Shown one piece after another: positions 8,108-16,376 of a stretch of DNA of 64,000 nucleotides. Below the pieces are notes generated by a model. The model was not told the origin of the DNA. It saw only the letters and a program-made list of their open reading frames with translations, and did no database searches. The stretch comes from JBGPEQ01 sp050180895 (GTDB lineage Bacteria; Pseudomonadota; Alphaproteobacteria; Dongiales; Dongiaceae). Numbering within the stretch: position 1 is the stretch's first letter; each line of letters starts with the position of its first letter. The position numbers and the translations under genes are program-made. Location: NCBI GenBank assembly GCA_050180895.1, contig JBFXDS010000009.1:112438-176437 (forward strand), given 5' to 3'.

Positions 8108-8816
8108 CCTGGCGTCCCGCCTCCTCTGGGTGATCAAACTGGGCGGCAGCCTGGCGGGCTCGCCGCATCTCGAACGCTGGCTGGCGGTGATCGGCGGAGC
8201 AGGCGCGGCGGCAATCATCGTTCCGGGCGGCGGGCCGTTCGCCGATCAGGTCCGCGCAGCGCAGCGACGGCTACGGTTCAACGACTCCACCGCCCACCAC
8301 ATGGCGCTCCTCGCCATGGAGCAGTACGGCCGGATGCTCGCCGGCCTCCACCCGCGTCTGCAGCTCGCCGCCAGCCGCCGCGCAATCGCGCAGACGCGAC
8401 AAGCCGGATCGGCCGTGGTGTGGATGCCGACCCGGATGGTGCTCGACGAGCCGCGGATTCCGGCGAGCTGGGATATCACGTCGGACAGTCTGGCGGCCTG
8501 GTTGGCCGGCCAAGCGGCGGCGGACCGGCTGGTGCTCGTCAAATCCATCGCCCTTCCTGGCGAGACCGTCTCGGCCACGGCTCTGGCCGACCGCGGTATC
8601 GTCGATCCGGCCTTTCCCCACTATGTCATCGACAGTGCACGCGAAGTCTGGTGCATCGACGACGCACGCGTCAGCGACATGGCTCAGGCCCTCCGCACCG
8701 GCTGCGGAGCCGGCACGCGCATCGTGCCCACAGCGGTGGCACCGGCGTCGATTGCGGGTCGCCGCCGCCGTGCTAACATCCCCGTTGAACCGCGAGGTCG
8801 GGTACAATCGCGATGA
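8073..8816 (+). CDS. Amino acid kinase family protein, MfnE-like
   Basis: Amino-acid-kinase fold with WVIKLGGSLAGS at the N-terminus, the PGGGPFADQVR glycine loop, and a nucleotide-site SWDITSDSLAAWLA segment. In archaea the homologue MfnE phosphorylates 5-(aminomethyl)-3-furanmethanol phosphate to the diphosphate in methanofuran synthesis; the mfnB gene in this operon supports the same role here. The start is uncertain: GTG at 8073 overlaps the aldolase gene by 35 nt, and GTG at 8130 would begin right at the first strand. Neither has a good ribosome-binding site. Confidence 0.75.
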   Translation: MAPGAAATAASDLASRLLWVIKLGGSLAGSPHLERWLAVIGGAGAAAIIVPGGGPFADQVRAAQRRLRFNDSTAHHMALLAMEQYGRMLAGLHPRLQLAASRRAIAQTRQAGSAVVWMPTRMVLDEPRIPASWDITSDSLAAWLAGQAAADRLVLVKSIALPGETVSATALADRGIVDPAFPHYVIDSAREVWCIDDARVSDMAQALRTGCGAGTRIVPTAVAPASIAGRRRRANIPVEPRGRVQSR

Positions 8817-8832
8817 TGGGAGCCGCGCCGCC

Positions 8833-9393
8833 ATGCCGAAGAAGGTCCGAACGCCGCGCCTGGCATGGGCGCTGACCGGCTCGGGCCACTTCTTCACCGA
8901 GAGCCTCGCCCTGATCGGCCGCATCCTCGATGTCGACGTCTTCGTCTCCCGGGCCGCGTCGGAGGTGGTGCGCATGTACCGCGACGACATGGCGCAGTTG
9001 CCGAAATCGGTGCGCGTGTTCAAGGACACGACGGCCAGCGCGGCGCCGGTCGGCCTCTTCTATCATGGCGTCTACCACACGCTGGTGGTGGCGCCGGCGA
9101 CGTCGAACACCGTGGCGAAGTGCGTCTATGGCATCTCCGACAACCTCGCCACGAACGTGTTCGCCCAGGCCGGGAAATGCCGCGTCCCCATCATCGTGTT
9201 CGCCTGCGACACCGCGCCCGAGCTGGAGACCATGGCGCCGGACGGCATGGTCAAGGTGTTCCCGCGCCGGATCGATCTGGAGAATACGCAGCGCTTGAAG
9301 AGCTTCGAGGCGACCGACGTGGTCGAAAGCCTGGCCGATCTGGAGGCCGCCCTGCGCAACCGGCTCGCATGCCTGAACATCTCCTTTTCCTGA
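8833..9393 (+). CDS. dmrX: Flavoprotein, probable dihydromethanopterin reductase
   Basis: About 186 residues of the archaeal-flavoprotein-like family (FMN binding, HFCD fold). Seen: WALTGSGHFFTESLALIGRI at the start, then the TLVVAPATSNTVAKCVYGISDNLATNVFAQAGK segment expected around FMN. Homologues in methylotrophs reduce dihydromethanopterin to tetrahydromethanopterin, the last step of cofactor synthesis. GGGAG about ten bases upstream supports the ATG at 8833. The 3' end overlaps the next gene by 25 nt. The specific reaction is inferred from family and from context. Confidence 0.8.
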   Translation: MPKKVRTPRLAWALTGSGHFFTESLALIGRILDVDVFVSRAASEVVRMYRDDMAQLPKSVRVFKDTTASAAPVGLFYHGVYHTLVVAPATSNTVAKCVYGISDNLATNVFAQAGKCRVPIIVFACDTAPELETMAPDGMVKVFPRRIDLENTQRLKSFEATDVVESLADLEAALRNRLACLNISFS

Positions 9394-10775
9394 CCGGCCG
9401 CCTCGCCAAGCCGCGCGTGGATCGGGTGCTGGCGGCGATGCAGCCGAGCGCCTTCACCTATGAGGTGCGCGACGTCGGCGTGAAGGTCGCGGCTTTGATG
9501 ACCGGCGATTTGATCCGCCGCCGCCTGCCGCCGCCGGTCAAGGCCGACCGCATCCTCGTCCCCGGCCGCTGCCGCGCCGATCTCGGCGCGCTCGGCGCGC
9601 ACTACGGCATCCCCGTCGACCGCGGCCCCGACGACATCAACGACCTGCCGGAATTCTTCGGCGGGAGCGGCCGGCCGCGCGACCTGTCCCGCCACGACGT
9701 CCGCATCTTCGCCGAGATCGTCGAGGCACCGACGCTGTCGGTTTCCGATATCCTCGGGCGCGCCGCCGACTATCGCGCCTCCGGCGCCGACGTGATCGAT
9801 CTCGGCTGCCTGCCCGACACGCCGTTCCCTCACCTCGAGGAAGCGATGCGCGCCCTGATCGAGGCCGGCCACAGGGTCAGCGTGGATTCGGCGAGCGAGG
9901 AGGAGCTGCGCCGCGGCGGCAAGGCGGGCGCCCACTTCCTGTTGAGCCTGACCGAAGAGACGCTCGCCGTCGCCGACGAGGTCGAAGCGGTCCCGGTCCT
10001 CATCCCGGCGCAGCATGGCGACCTCGAGTCGCTGCTGCGGGCCATGGACAAGCTCGATGCGAAGGGACGGGCCTATCTCGCCGACCCGATCCTGGATCCG
10101 ATCCATTTCGGCTTCACGGAGTCGCTCGGCCGCTATGCCGCGTTGCGGCGCGCGCGGCCGGATGCCGAGGTCCTGATGGGGACCGGCAACCTGACCGAGC
10201 TGACGGACGCCGATACGAGCGGGATCACCGCCGTTCTGATGGGCATCGTTTCGGAGTTGCGCATTACCAACGTCCTGGTCGTGCGCGTCAGTCCGCATTG
10301 CCGGCGCGCTATCGAGGAAACGGACGCGGCGCGGCGCATCATGTATGCCGCGCGCGAGGAGGGCAGCCTGCCCTCCGGCATCGGACCGGCCCTCCTGTGC
10401 CTGCGCGATCGCAAGCCGCTCCCGCGCACCGGCGCGGAGATCGCCGAGATGGCGGCCATGATCTCCGACGGCAATTTCCGGATCGAGATCGCGGCCGACG
10501 GAATTCATATCTACAACCGCCACGGCCACCATGTGGCGGCGGACCCGTTCGAGCTTTTCCCACGGCTCGAGCTCGACCGCGACGCCAGTCATGCCTTCTA
10601 TCTCGGCCACGAGCTGGCCAAGGCCGAGATCGCCTGGCAACTCGGCAAGCGCTATGTCCAGGACCAGCCGCTGCACTGGGGCTGCGCCGTCGACCAGCCG
10701 GCTGAAGACCTGACGCGCCTCCAGGAGGCGGGGACCACCCTGCAGGCCAAGCGCAAGACGCGGGAGCGGCGATGA
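9369..10775 (+). CDS. Dihydropteroate synthase-like protein (DUF6513-type, methanopterin branch)
   Basis: About 468 residues. An N-terminal domain (residues 1 to about 110, MPEHLLFLTGRLAKPRVDRVL...) precedes a TIM-barrel with pterin-binding-like motifs (ADVIDLGCLPDTPF, HRVSVDSASEEEL, VLMGTGNLTELTDADTSG). This archaeal-type enzyme family is placed at the joining of the pterin diphosphate to the ribofuranosyl-aniline phosphate in methanopterin synthesis. It differs clearly from the ordinary FolP at 28.8 kb. The ATG at 9369 lies inside the end of dmrX, and the stop overlaps the DUF447 start as ATGA. Confidence 0.8.
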   Translation: MPEHLLFLTGRLAKPRVDRVLAAMQPSAFTYEVRDVGVKVAALMTGDLIRRRLPPPVKADRILVPGRCRADLGALGAHYGIPVDRGPDDINDLPEFFGGSGRPRDLSRHDVRIFAEIVEAPTLSVSDILGRAADYRASGADVIDLGCLPDTPFPHLEEAMRALIEAGHRVSVDSASEEELRRGGKAGAHFLLSLTEETLAVADEVEAVPVLIPAQHGDLESLLRAMDKLDAKGRAYLADPILDPIHFGFTESLGRYAALRRARPDAEVLMGTGNLTELTDADTSGITAVLMGIVSELRITNVLVVRVSPHCRRAIEETDAARRIMYAAREEGSLPSGIGPALLCLRDRKPLPRTGAEIAEMAAMISDGNFRIEIAADGIHIYNRHGHHVAADPFELFPRLELDRDASHAFYLGHELAKAEIAWQLGKRYVQDQPLHWGCAVDQPAEDLTRLQEAGTTLQAKRKTRERR

Positions 10776-11347
10776 TCTGGGAATGCATCGTCGCCACGCA
10801 GAATCGCGCCGGCATCGTCCACATCGCGCCGCTCGGCCTGATCGAGGAGGGGGAGCATCTGGTGATCGCCCCCTTCCGGCCGTCGCTGACGCTCGACAAC
10901 CTGCGGGAAAATCCCTGCGCCGTGGCGAACTACACCGACGATGTCCTCGTCTTCGCTGGTTGCCTGACCGGCCGGCGCGACTGGCCGACGCGGCCGGCGA
11001 CGACGATTCCCGGCGCCGTGCTGGACCAGGCGCTGGCCCATGCCGAACTCCGGGTCGCCGGGGTGGCCGAGGACGAGCTGCGCCCTCGCTTCCGCTGCGC
11101 GGTGGTCCATGAGGAGAGCCATCGGCCGTTTCACGGCTTCAATCGGGCGCAAGCCGCCGTGGTCGAGGCGGCGATCCTGGTCAGTCGCCTGCACATGCTC
11201 GCCCCGGAGAAGGTCGAGCGCGAGACCGCCTATCTGCAGATCGCCATCGACAAGACCGCCGGCCCGCGCGAACGGCAGGCCTGGGCGTGGCTGATGGAGC
11301 GGATCGCCGAGCATCGCGCGAGGGCGGAAGCGGAGCGGCGGGCATGA
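10772..11347 (+). CDS. DUF447 family protein (flavin-reductase-like fold)
   Basis: 191 residues, close to the usual length of DUF447 proteins, which occur in methanogens and in methylotrophs that use methanopterin. Seen: IWECIVATQNRAGIVHIAPLG at the start, RPSLTLDNLRENPCAVANYTDDVLVFAGCLTG in the middle and HGFNRAQAAVVEAAILVSRLHML near the end. The fold suggests a flavin site, and a reductase step in C1 cofactor synthesis is plausible, but I know of no proven reaction. ATGA overlap on both sides, so it is co-translated with its neighbours. Confidence 0.75.
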   Translation: MIWECIVATQNRAGIVHIAPLGLIEEGEHLVIAPFRPSLTLDNLRENPCAVANYTDDVLVFAGCLTGRRDWPTRPATTIPGAVLDQALAHAELRVAGVAEDELRPRFRCAVVHEESHRPFHGFNRAQAAVVEAAILVSRLHMLAPEKVERETAYLQIAIDKTAGPRERQAWAWLMERIAEHRARAEAERRA

Positions 11348-12120
11348 CCGGGCTTCTCGCAAGCGTGACCTCGGCGGCCGAGGCGGAGATCGCCCTGGCG
11401 GCCGGTGCCGACATCATCGACTTGAAGGACCCGAGGAGCGGTGCGCTCGGCGCGCTGCCGGCACCCGCCATCCGAGACGCCGTGGAGGCGATAGCCGGGC
11501 GCCGGACCGTGAGCGCGACGGCGGGCGACCTGCCGATGCAGCCCCAAGCCGTGGCCGCTGCCGTCGCGGGCATCGCCCGTCTCGGGGTCGACATCGTCAA
11601 GGTCGGCTTCTTCCCCGGCGGCGATCCCGACGCATGCATCGCCGCGCTCGCAGATGAGATCCTCCGCGGCGCGCGTATCGTCGCGGTCCTGTTCGCCGAC
11701 CAGGCGCCCGACACGCAGCTCATCGGGCATCTGCAGGCTGCGGGATTCACCGGCGCCATGCTGGATACCGCCGACAAACGGGCGGGTGGGCTGCGTCGCC
11801 ACATCGAGGATGGCGCGCTTGGCGCCTTTGTCGATGATGTTCGGCGGCATGGCATGATCAGCGGCCTGGCCGGCTCGCTCACTCTTGCCGACATTCCGCC
11901 GCTGCTGCAGTTGCGCCCGGACTATCTCGGCTTCCGCAGCGCGTTATGCGCTGCGGGGCGCGGCTCGGAACTCGATGCGGGTCGCATGACAACCGTGCGC
12001 GCGGCCATGGATCACCAGGAGTCGGCAGCGAGGATGGCCACGGACGCCGCCGGGGCGCAACGCGCCGCCCACTCCCTGGTCGGCGGCTCTCCCTCGATCA
12101 GATCGGCAAAGTCGAGATAG
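11344..12120 (+). CDS. mfnB: (5-Formylfuran-3-yl)methyl phosphate synthase (MfnB)
   Basis: TIM-barrel lyase of the former DUF556 family. In methanofuran synthesis it makes the furan ring from two glyceraldehyde-3-phosphates. Seen: LLASVTSAAEAEIALAAGADIIDLKDPRSGALGALP with the Schiff-base-type Lys in DLKDP, GVDIVKVGFFPGG with a second Lys, and FRSALCAAGRGS at the phosphate site. The start at 11344 overlaps the preceding stop as ATGA. The last 35 or so residues go past the family core and overlap the end of the convergent mfnF-like gene by 109 nt, which is unusual. Confidence 0.87.
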   Translation: MTGLLASVTSAAEAEIALAAGADIIDLKDPRSGALGALPAPAIRDAVEAIAGRRTVSATAGDLPMQPQAVAAAVAGIARLGVDIVKVGFFPGGDPDACIAALADEILRGARIVAVLFADQAPDTQLIGHLQAAGFTGAMLDTADKRAGGLRRHIEDGALGAFVDDVRRHGMISGLAGSLTLADIPPLLQLRPDYLGFRSALCAAGRGSELDAGRMTTVRAAMDHQESAARMATDAAGAQRAAHSLVGGSPSIRSAKSR

Positions 12121-13040
12121 GGTCGACAAAGGCGCCGGGCCAGCTCCTTGACGAGGAAGCGCCCGATGCCGGCGCCGACGATCGGCGCCTCATCACCGAA
12201 CCCGCCCCGCGACGAGATGCGATCGATGGCGGCATGCAGCATCTGGCGCTGACGTTCCGCCAAGTGAATCGCCAACTGGCGCCAATCCTCCGGCGATCCC
12301 GACGAAAGGTCGCGCCCGAGCATGCGCGCCAATCGTCGCGCGCTGTCCTCCACTGTCTTGCCGCGGCCGTCGGCCGTGGGCAACTGATCCGCATCGTCCG
12401 GCAACTCGCCGGTCAGGCGGTGGACATCGGCCATGGTCGAAAAATACTCGGCCATCAGTCGCTGCCGCATGCCGCCAAAGGGAACCGAGTCGGCGACCGC
12501 CATGACCGGCGTCCGTGTGACGCCGGTATAGACGAGCTCTTCCGACGCCAGCCGCTCGTCATCGGTATAGCCGACCGCATCGACACGTCCCTCTCGGATC
12601 GGAATGATGTCGGTCGTCGTGCTGCCGACATCCATGAACAACGCCGATCCGCATCGCGCGGCGACGAAGCGCGCGCTGGCATGCCAGTTCGCCGAGGCGA
12701 CGCTCCGCCAATCGTCGGCGGCGGCGAAGCCGCGACCTCCGGCATAGAAGCGAATGTCGTCCTCGGGAAAGGTCGCGATCATCGCCTGGCTCAACCGCGC
12801 GACGCCTTCCGCCCGATCGGCAAACAGATCGACGAGCTCCCCGGTCATGGTGACGCCGTGACGGCGGGTCGGCAGCAGCCGCGTTCGAGCTTCGCCGAGC
12901 GACCTCGCGAACTCCTCGATACCCAGCCACAGGCGGCACGGAATCTGCAGCGCCGTGACGAGTCGGCCGCCGGCTTGGGCCTGCGCCGCCTTGAGATGCG
13001 CGCCGCCGAGATCCCAGCCCGTCGTCACGTCATGCGGCAT
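12012..13040 (-). CDS. H4MPT-linked C1 transfer protein, MfnF-like (hydantoinase/acetate-kinase fold)
   Basis: 342 residues of the ASKHA-type fold: N-terminal GWDLGGAHLKAAQA phosphate-binding loop, the SALFMDVGSTTTDIIPI second loop, and IVGAGIGRFLVKELA near the C-terminus. The archaeal relative MfnF condenses the furan diphosphate with the gamma-glutamyl-tyramine part of methanofuran. It follows the ATP-grasp gene with an 11-nt overlap. Its last 109 nt are shared with mfnB on the other strand; the C-terminal WAARCAPAASVAILAADSW looks like a genuine family end. Confidence 0.82.
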   Translation of the reverse strand: MPHDVTTGWDLGGAHLKAAQAQAGGRLVTALQIPCRLWLGIEEFARSLGEARTRLLPTRRHGVTMTGELVDLFADRAEGVARLSQAMIATFPEDDIRFYAGGRGFAAADDWRSVASANWHASARFVAARCGSALFMDVGSTTTDIIPIREGRVDAVGYTDDERLASEELVYTGVTRTPVMAVADSVPFGGMRQRLMAEYFSTMADVHRLTGELPDDADQLPTADGRGKTVEDSARRLARMLGRDLSSGSPEDWRQLAIHLAERQRQMLHAAIDRISSRGGFGDEAPIVGAGIGRFLVKELARRLCRPYLDFADLIEGEPPTREWAARCAPAASVAILAADSW

Positions 13041-14049
13041 GACGCGCCTCGACGTCTACCCGCTGCGGCTTGACCGGCAACCGCGGCCCGCCCGCATCGA
13101 GGGCCTCGTCGAGCAGGCGAAGCACCAGTCCGGCCGGGTTCGTCCCGATGGCCTGCCCGAGGCCGACATAAGAGGTGGTCAGCCGCGGATTGACCTCCAG
13201 CACTACTAACCCCGACTCGCCGTCGATGACGTCGACGCCGACATAGCCCCACAGATCGGGAATCGCCGCGGCGATCGCGCCGGCGAGACGCTCGCAGTCC
13301 GCGCGCCGATGCTCATGCCCGCCGACGATGCATCCGCGGAATCGGAAGGCGCCGTCCTCGATGTCGATCTCCTGCCGATTGCAGCTCAGCAGCCGCGCCC
13401 GGCCGTCGCGGCAGATCATGGACATGCTCGCCGGTACTCCCTGCTGGTAGGGCTGGACCACGAGATTGCCGGCCGCGGGCGCGTCAGCGATCCATCGATG
13501 CAGATCACCCGCATGCCGGAACAGCCATGTCGACTCCGCCCCCGCCCCGTCATCCGGCTTGATCACCCATCCGTCGCGCGATGCAGGCAAGTCGACGCCG
13601 GCGAGAACCGCCGAGGCCCGCAGACTCGGCACGACGGGAACGCCGCAGGCGGCGAGCCGCTCGACTGTCGCCGATTTGCTCGCCGCCAGCGATACGGCCC
13701 GGGGGCGGCTGCCGATCAGCACTCGCCCGGTGCGGAGGATGAGCGTGGTCAGGCGCAGCAGCGCGCCGCCGGACTCCGGCGCAATCGGCCAGACGGCATC
13801 GACGTCCCCGACCGCCGCCCGCCAAGCATCCCACGGATTCGCGTCGACCTGAATGGTCTGGCAATCGGTTGAGAGGCCGATCGCCCCGAGCCGCGCGTCA
13901 CGGACAGAAACGGCATCGATGCCGCTCAGCGCCGCCATGTCCTTGACAAGCGCGGCCAGCATCATGTCGCCTTCCCGCGCCAGGCCCGGCGGGATCGGCG
14001 ATCCCAGGAACCCGCCGCCGGTGACATATTCGCAGATCAGCAGACGCAA
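13030..14049 (-). CDS. ATP-grasp ligase, MfnD-like (tyrosine/tyramine-glutamate ligase)
   Basis: 339 residues with an ATP-grasp fold. It begins RLLICEYVTGGGFLG, the usual opening of this family, then has the VIKPDDGAGAEST nucleotide loop and VVLEVNPRLTTSYVGLG with the Mg-binding Glu and Asn. Archaeal MfnD joins glutamate to tyramine in methanofuran. No tyrosine decarboxylase (MfnA) gene is seen, fitting my recollection that bacterial methylofuran holds tyrosine. The start is TTG at 14049, with GGAG seven bases upstream lying next to the start codon of the divergent HisA-like gene. Confidence 0.78.
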   Translation of the reverse strand: MRLLICEYVTGGGFLGSPIPPGLAREGDMMLAALVKDMAALSGIDAVSVRDARLGAIGLSTDCQTIQVDANPWDAWRAAVGDVDAVWPIAPESGGALLRLTTLILRTGRVLIGSRPRAVSLAASKSATVERLAACGVPVVPSLRASAVLAGVDLPASRDGWVIKPDDGAGAESTWLFRHAGDLHRWIADAPAAGNLVVQPYQQGVPASMSMICRDGRARLLSCNRQEIDIEDGAFRFRGCIVGGHEHRRADCERLAGAIAAAIPDLWGYVGVDVIDGESGLVVLEVNPRLTTSYVGLGQAIGTNPAGLVLRLLDEALDAGGPRLPVKPQRVDVEARHAA

Positions 14050-14060
14050 GGGCGCACTCC

Positions 14061-14780
14061 GTGGAAGTCATTCCTGTCATCGACCTGAAGGCCGGCGACG
14101 TCGTGCATGCGCAGCGCGGCGAGCGCGACTCCTATCGTCCCATCCGCTCGGACATTTGCCGCGGCAGCGCGCCGATCGACGTCGTCGCCGGACTTCTGAC
14201 GGTGTTTCCGTTCCGCTCGCTCTATGTCGCCGATCTCGACGCCATTCAGGCGCGTGGAAGCAATGCGGCAGCGATTCGGGCCGTACGGAAAATCTTCCCG
14301 GATCTCCGGCTGTGGGTCGACAATGGCCTTCATCAAGCCGTTGAGTGCCGGGCGTGGCTGTCGCAGGACCTCGGCGATCTCGTGCTCGGTAGCGAGGCAC
14401 AGCAGGATGCGGCAATCCTCGACCCCCTTTCGGCCGACGAGATCCGCCGGCGGCTTATCCTGTCGCTCGATTACAAGGACGGCCGGTTCCTCGGGCCGAC
14501 AGAGCTGTTGCAGGCACGCCGTGCCTGGCCGGACCGCATCATTGCCATGACCCTCAGCCGTGTCGGCAGTCGCGGCGGCCCCGACCTCGAGTTGCTGCAG
14601 CGCTGGCGCGACGAGGCGCCTGCCAAACAAATCTTCGCCGCCGGCGGTGTGCGCGGCGGCGAAGACCTGCTGGCTCTGGCCGACTGCGGAATCAGCGGCG
14701 TCCTTGTGGCAACCGCCTTGCATGAGCGGCGGATCGGCGAGGCGGAGATCGCCGCCGTCGCGCGGACGGCGGCGATCTGA
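14061..14780 (+). CDS. HisA-like TIM-barrel protein of the methanopterin cluster
   Basis: 239 residues, related to the HisA/HisF isomerases (VIPVIDLKAGDVVHAQRG at the start, FRSLYVADLDAIQ, and IFAAGGVRGGEDLLALADCGISGVLVATALH at the phosphate-binding end). Such HisA-like genes are a regular part of the methanopterin clusters of methylotrophs, with no proven reaction known to me. It stands alone on the plus strand; the neighbouring genes are on the minus strand. The GTG start at 14061 is only 11 bp from the start codon of the divergent ligase gene. It ends 9 bp from the end of fae. Confidence 0.75.
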   Translation: MEVIPVIDLKAGDVVHAQRGERDSYRPIRSDICRGSAPIDVVAGLLTVFPFRSLYVADLDAIQARGSNAAAIRAVRKIFPDLRLWVDNGLHQAVECRAWLSQDLGDLVLGSEAQQDAAILDPLSADEIRRRLILSLDYKDGRFLGPTELLQARRAWPDRIIAMTLSRVGSRGGPDLELLQRWRDEAPAKQIFAAGGVRGGEDLLALADCGISGVLVATALHERRIGEAEIAAVARTAAI

Positions 14781-14789
14781 ATCGGGCGA

Positions 14790-15299
14790 TCAGCCGGCGC
14801 CGAACGGATGCTTGACCGAGCCTTTCTTGGCCACCACCTCTTTCGCCGTCGGCGTGCCGGCGACGGCGCGCTGGATTGATTCCTTCGTCGCCTGATAGTT
14901 GAACTGCTGGATCTTCTTGTCGTCCGCGGCCTCCCAGTGGATGAACACGCCGACCGAGATGAAGATATCGTCGGCCTCGTCGGCGGGGATGGTGCCGTCG
15001 GCGACACTGTCGGTGACCGCTTGGGCAACTGCCGTCTGCGCCGGGCCGAACATCTGCACGGCCTGCTTGGCGTTCTTGATCGTCACCTTGTTGAACAGGA
15101 TGGTGTTCGGCTTGCACGGCAGGTTCGGCGCCACGACCGCGAGCAGCGTGGTGAACCCGTCCTTGTTGTTGGTCAGCGCATTGCAGAACGCGGTCTCGGC
15201 GGCGCTGCCGCGCGGTCCCATGATGAGGTCGATGTGGGCAACTTCGTTGCCGTCGCCGACCAGCGATTCACCGACAAGAACCTTGGTGATCTTGGGCAT
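14790..15299 (-). CDS. fae: Formaldehyde-activating enzyme
   Basis: 169 residues, the usual length. Cytoplasmic enzyme that condenses formaldehyde from methanol oxidation with tetrahydromethanopterin to give methylene-H4MPT. Seen: VGESLVGDGNEVAHIDLIMGPRG with the catalytic His (His22 here), GFTTLLAVVAPNLPCKPNTI, and KVTIKNAKQAVQMFGPAQ. GGGAGG precedes the ATG at 15299 at a good distance, as expected for a highly expressed enzyme. The 222-bp gap upstream probably holds its own promoter. Confidence 0.96.
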   Translation of the reverse strand: MPKITKVLVGESLVGDGNEVAHIDLIMGPRGSAAETAFCNALTNNKDGFTTLLAVVAPNLPCKPNTILFNKVTIKNAKQAVQMFGPAQTAVAQAVTDSVADGTIPADEADDIFISVGVFIHWEAADDKKIQQFNYQATKESIQRAVAGTPTAKEVVAKKGSVKHPFGAG

Positions 15300-15521
15300 T
15301 GGTCAAATCCTCCCTATCAGAACGGTCCGAAATGGAAAGCGTCAATGCGGGCAGACCTACGGTCAACGACCGGCAACCTCCCCGATCGCCTCTCTCCCGG
15401 CGCTTGGAGCCATCCTTGTTGCAGCATCCAGCCAGTGTACAGCCGGACCGGTTTGCCAGATAGCAACCCCCTGGCGGACAGAGGACAGGCGGCGAATGGT
15501 AGGCACAATGCTTGATTGCCA

Positions 15522-16376
15522 TCAAGGTCCGATTTCGCGCTCCTGCAGTCGAAGGGTGAACAGGCTTGCGACCGCCAGGTCGGCGCTGGTGCCGGGATTG
15601 AGTCCAACCGATTTCAGATCCGCATCGAAGGCTTGGAGAGCCGCAGCGATGTCCTCCGGGTCGCGCGCGGCCCGCAACATGTCTTCGAACGGCTGCGCCA
15701 TTGCGCGGACCTCCATGGCCCGCTCTACCCCGAACTTGCGCGCGATATGGCTGTCGGGCAGACGGGCCAGGAACGCCAGATAGGCGGCGGTCGTCGCCCA
15801 GTTGGTGCCGGGCCAGCGGCGCAAGCCCGCCTGCAATTCCGCGACGCCGATCTCGAAGACGTCGGCGAAGCCGGTCGCATATTGCCGCGCGACGGCATCG
15901 CGCTCCATCGCGGCGGCCATGGCGGCGGCGAGCGTCGCCGTCGCGGGCTGGCGGACATCATTCTCGGGTACGGTCCCCAGCCCCCCGGGCTGGGCCAGAC
16001 GGATGGCGGCAAAGGCTTGCTCGGCATCCGTCACATCCAGCCTTGCCAGCACATGCCGCAGCCGCTCCTGCAAGCCTCCTTCCCGCGACGACAGCGCCGC
16101 TTGCGCCAGCGGAGCGCAGAGCAGGACGATGCCGAGATTGGTGTTGCAATCGACCACCTGCCGCGTGCGCTGGGTCGCATCGAGGATTCGCGCGCCGACC
16201 GTCAAGCTCGGGTTGCCCATCACCGGCGCGCTGACTCGGGCGCTCGCCTCGAACTGCGCAACGGTCATGCCGTGCCCGCCGGCGAAGGCATGGACATTGC
16301 CGGGCTTCAGGGCAGCAAGCTCGGCAAGGCAGGCGTCCCGATAGGCGGCGGCGACGGAGTCGCCGGGCAGCATCAA
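15522..16376 (-). CDS. Triphosphoribosyl-dephospho-CoA synthase (CitG) family protein
   Basis: 284 residues of the CitG/MdcB family. Seen: AELAALKPGNVHAFAGGHGMT at the start, VDCNTNLGIVLLCAPLAQA, the PGGLGTVPENDVR segment and a LNPGTSADLAVASLF C-terminus, all typical. CitG makes the prosthetic-group precursor of citrate lyase, but no citrate lyase or malonate decarboxylase gene is here. Members of this branch are found in methanopterin clusters, so a phosphoribosyl transfer in cofactor synthesis is a reasonable inference. It overlaps the RimK-like gene by 4 nt. Confidence 0.8.
   Translation of the reverse strand: MMLPGDSVAAAYRDACLAELAALKPGNVHAFAGGHGMTVAQFEASARVSAPVMGNPSLTVGARILDATQRTRQVVDCNTNLGIVLLCAPLAQAALSSREGGLQERLRHVLARLDVTDAEQAFAAIRLAQPGGLGTVPENDVRQPATATLAAAMAAAMERDAVARQYATGFADVFEIGVAELQAGLRRWPGTNWATTAAYLAFLARLPDSHIARKFGVERAMEVRAMAQPFEDMLRAARDPEDIAAALQAFDADLKSVGLNPGTSADLAVASLFTLRLQEREIGP

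Noticed and set aside
9126..10676. 516-residue minus-strand frame opposite the DHPS-like gene
   Set aside because: Antisense shadow. The plus-strand gene has pterin-binding motifs and ATGA coupling with its neighbour.
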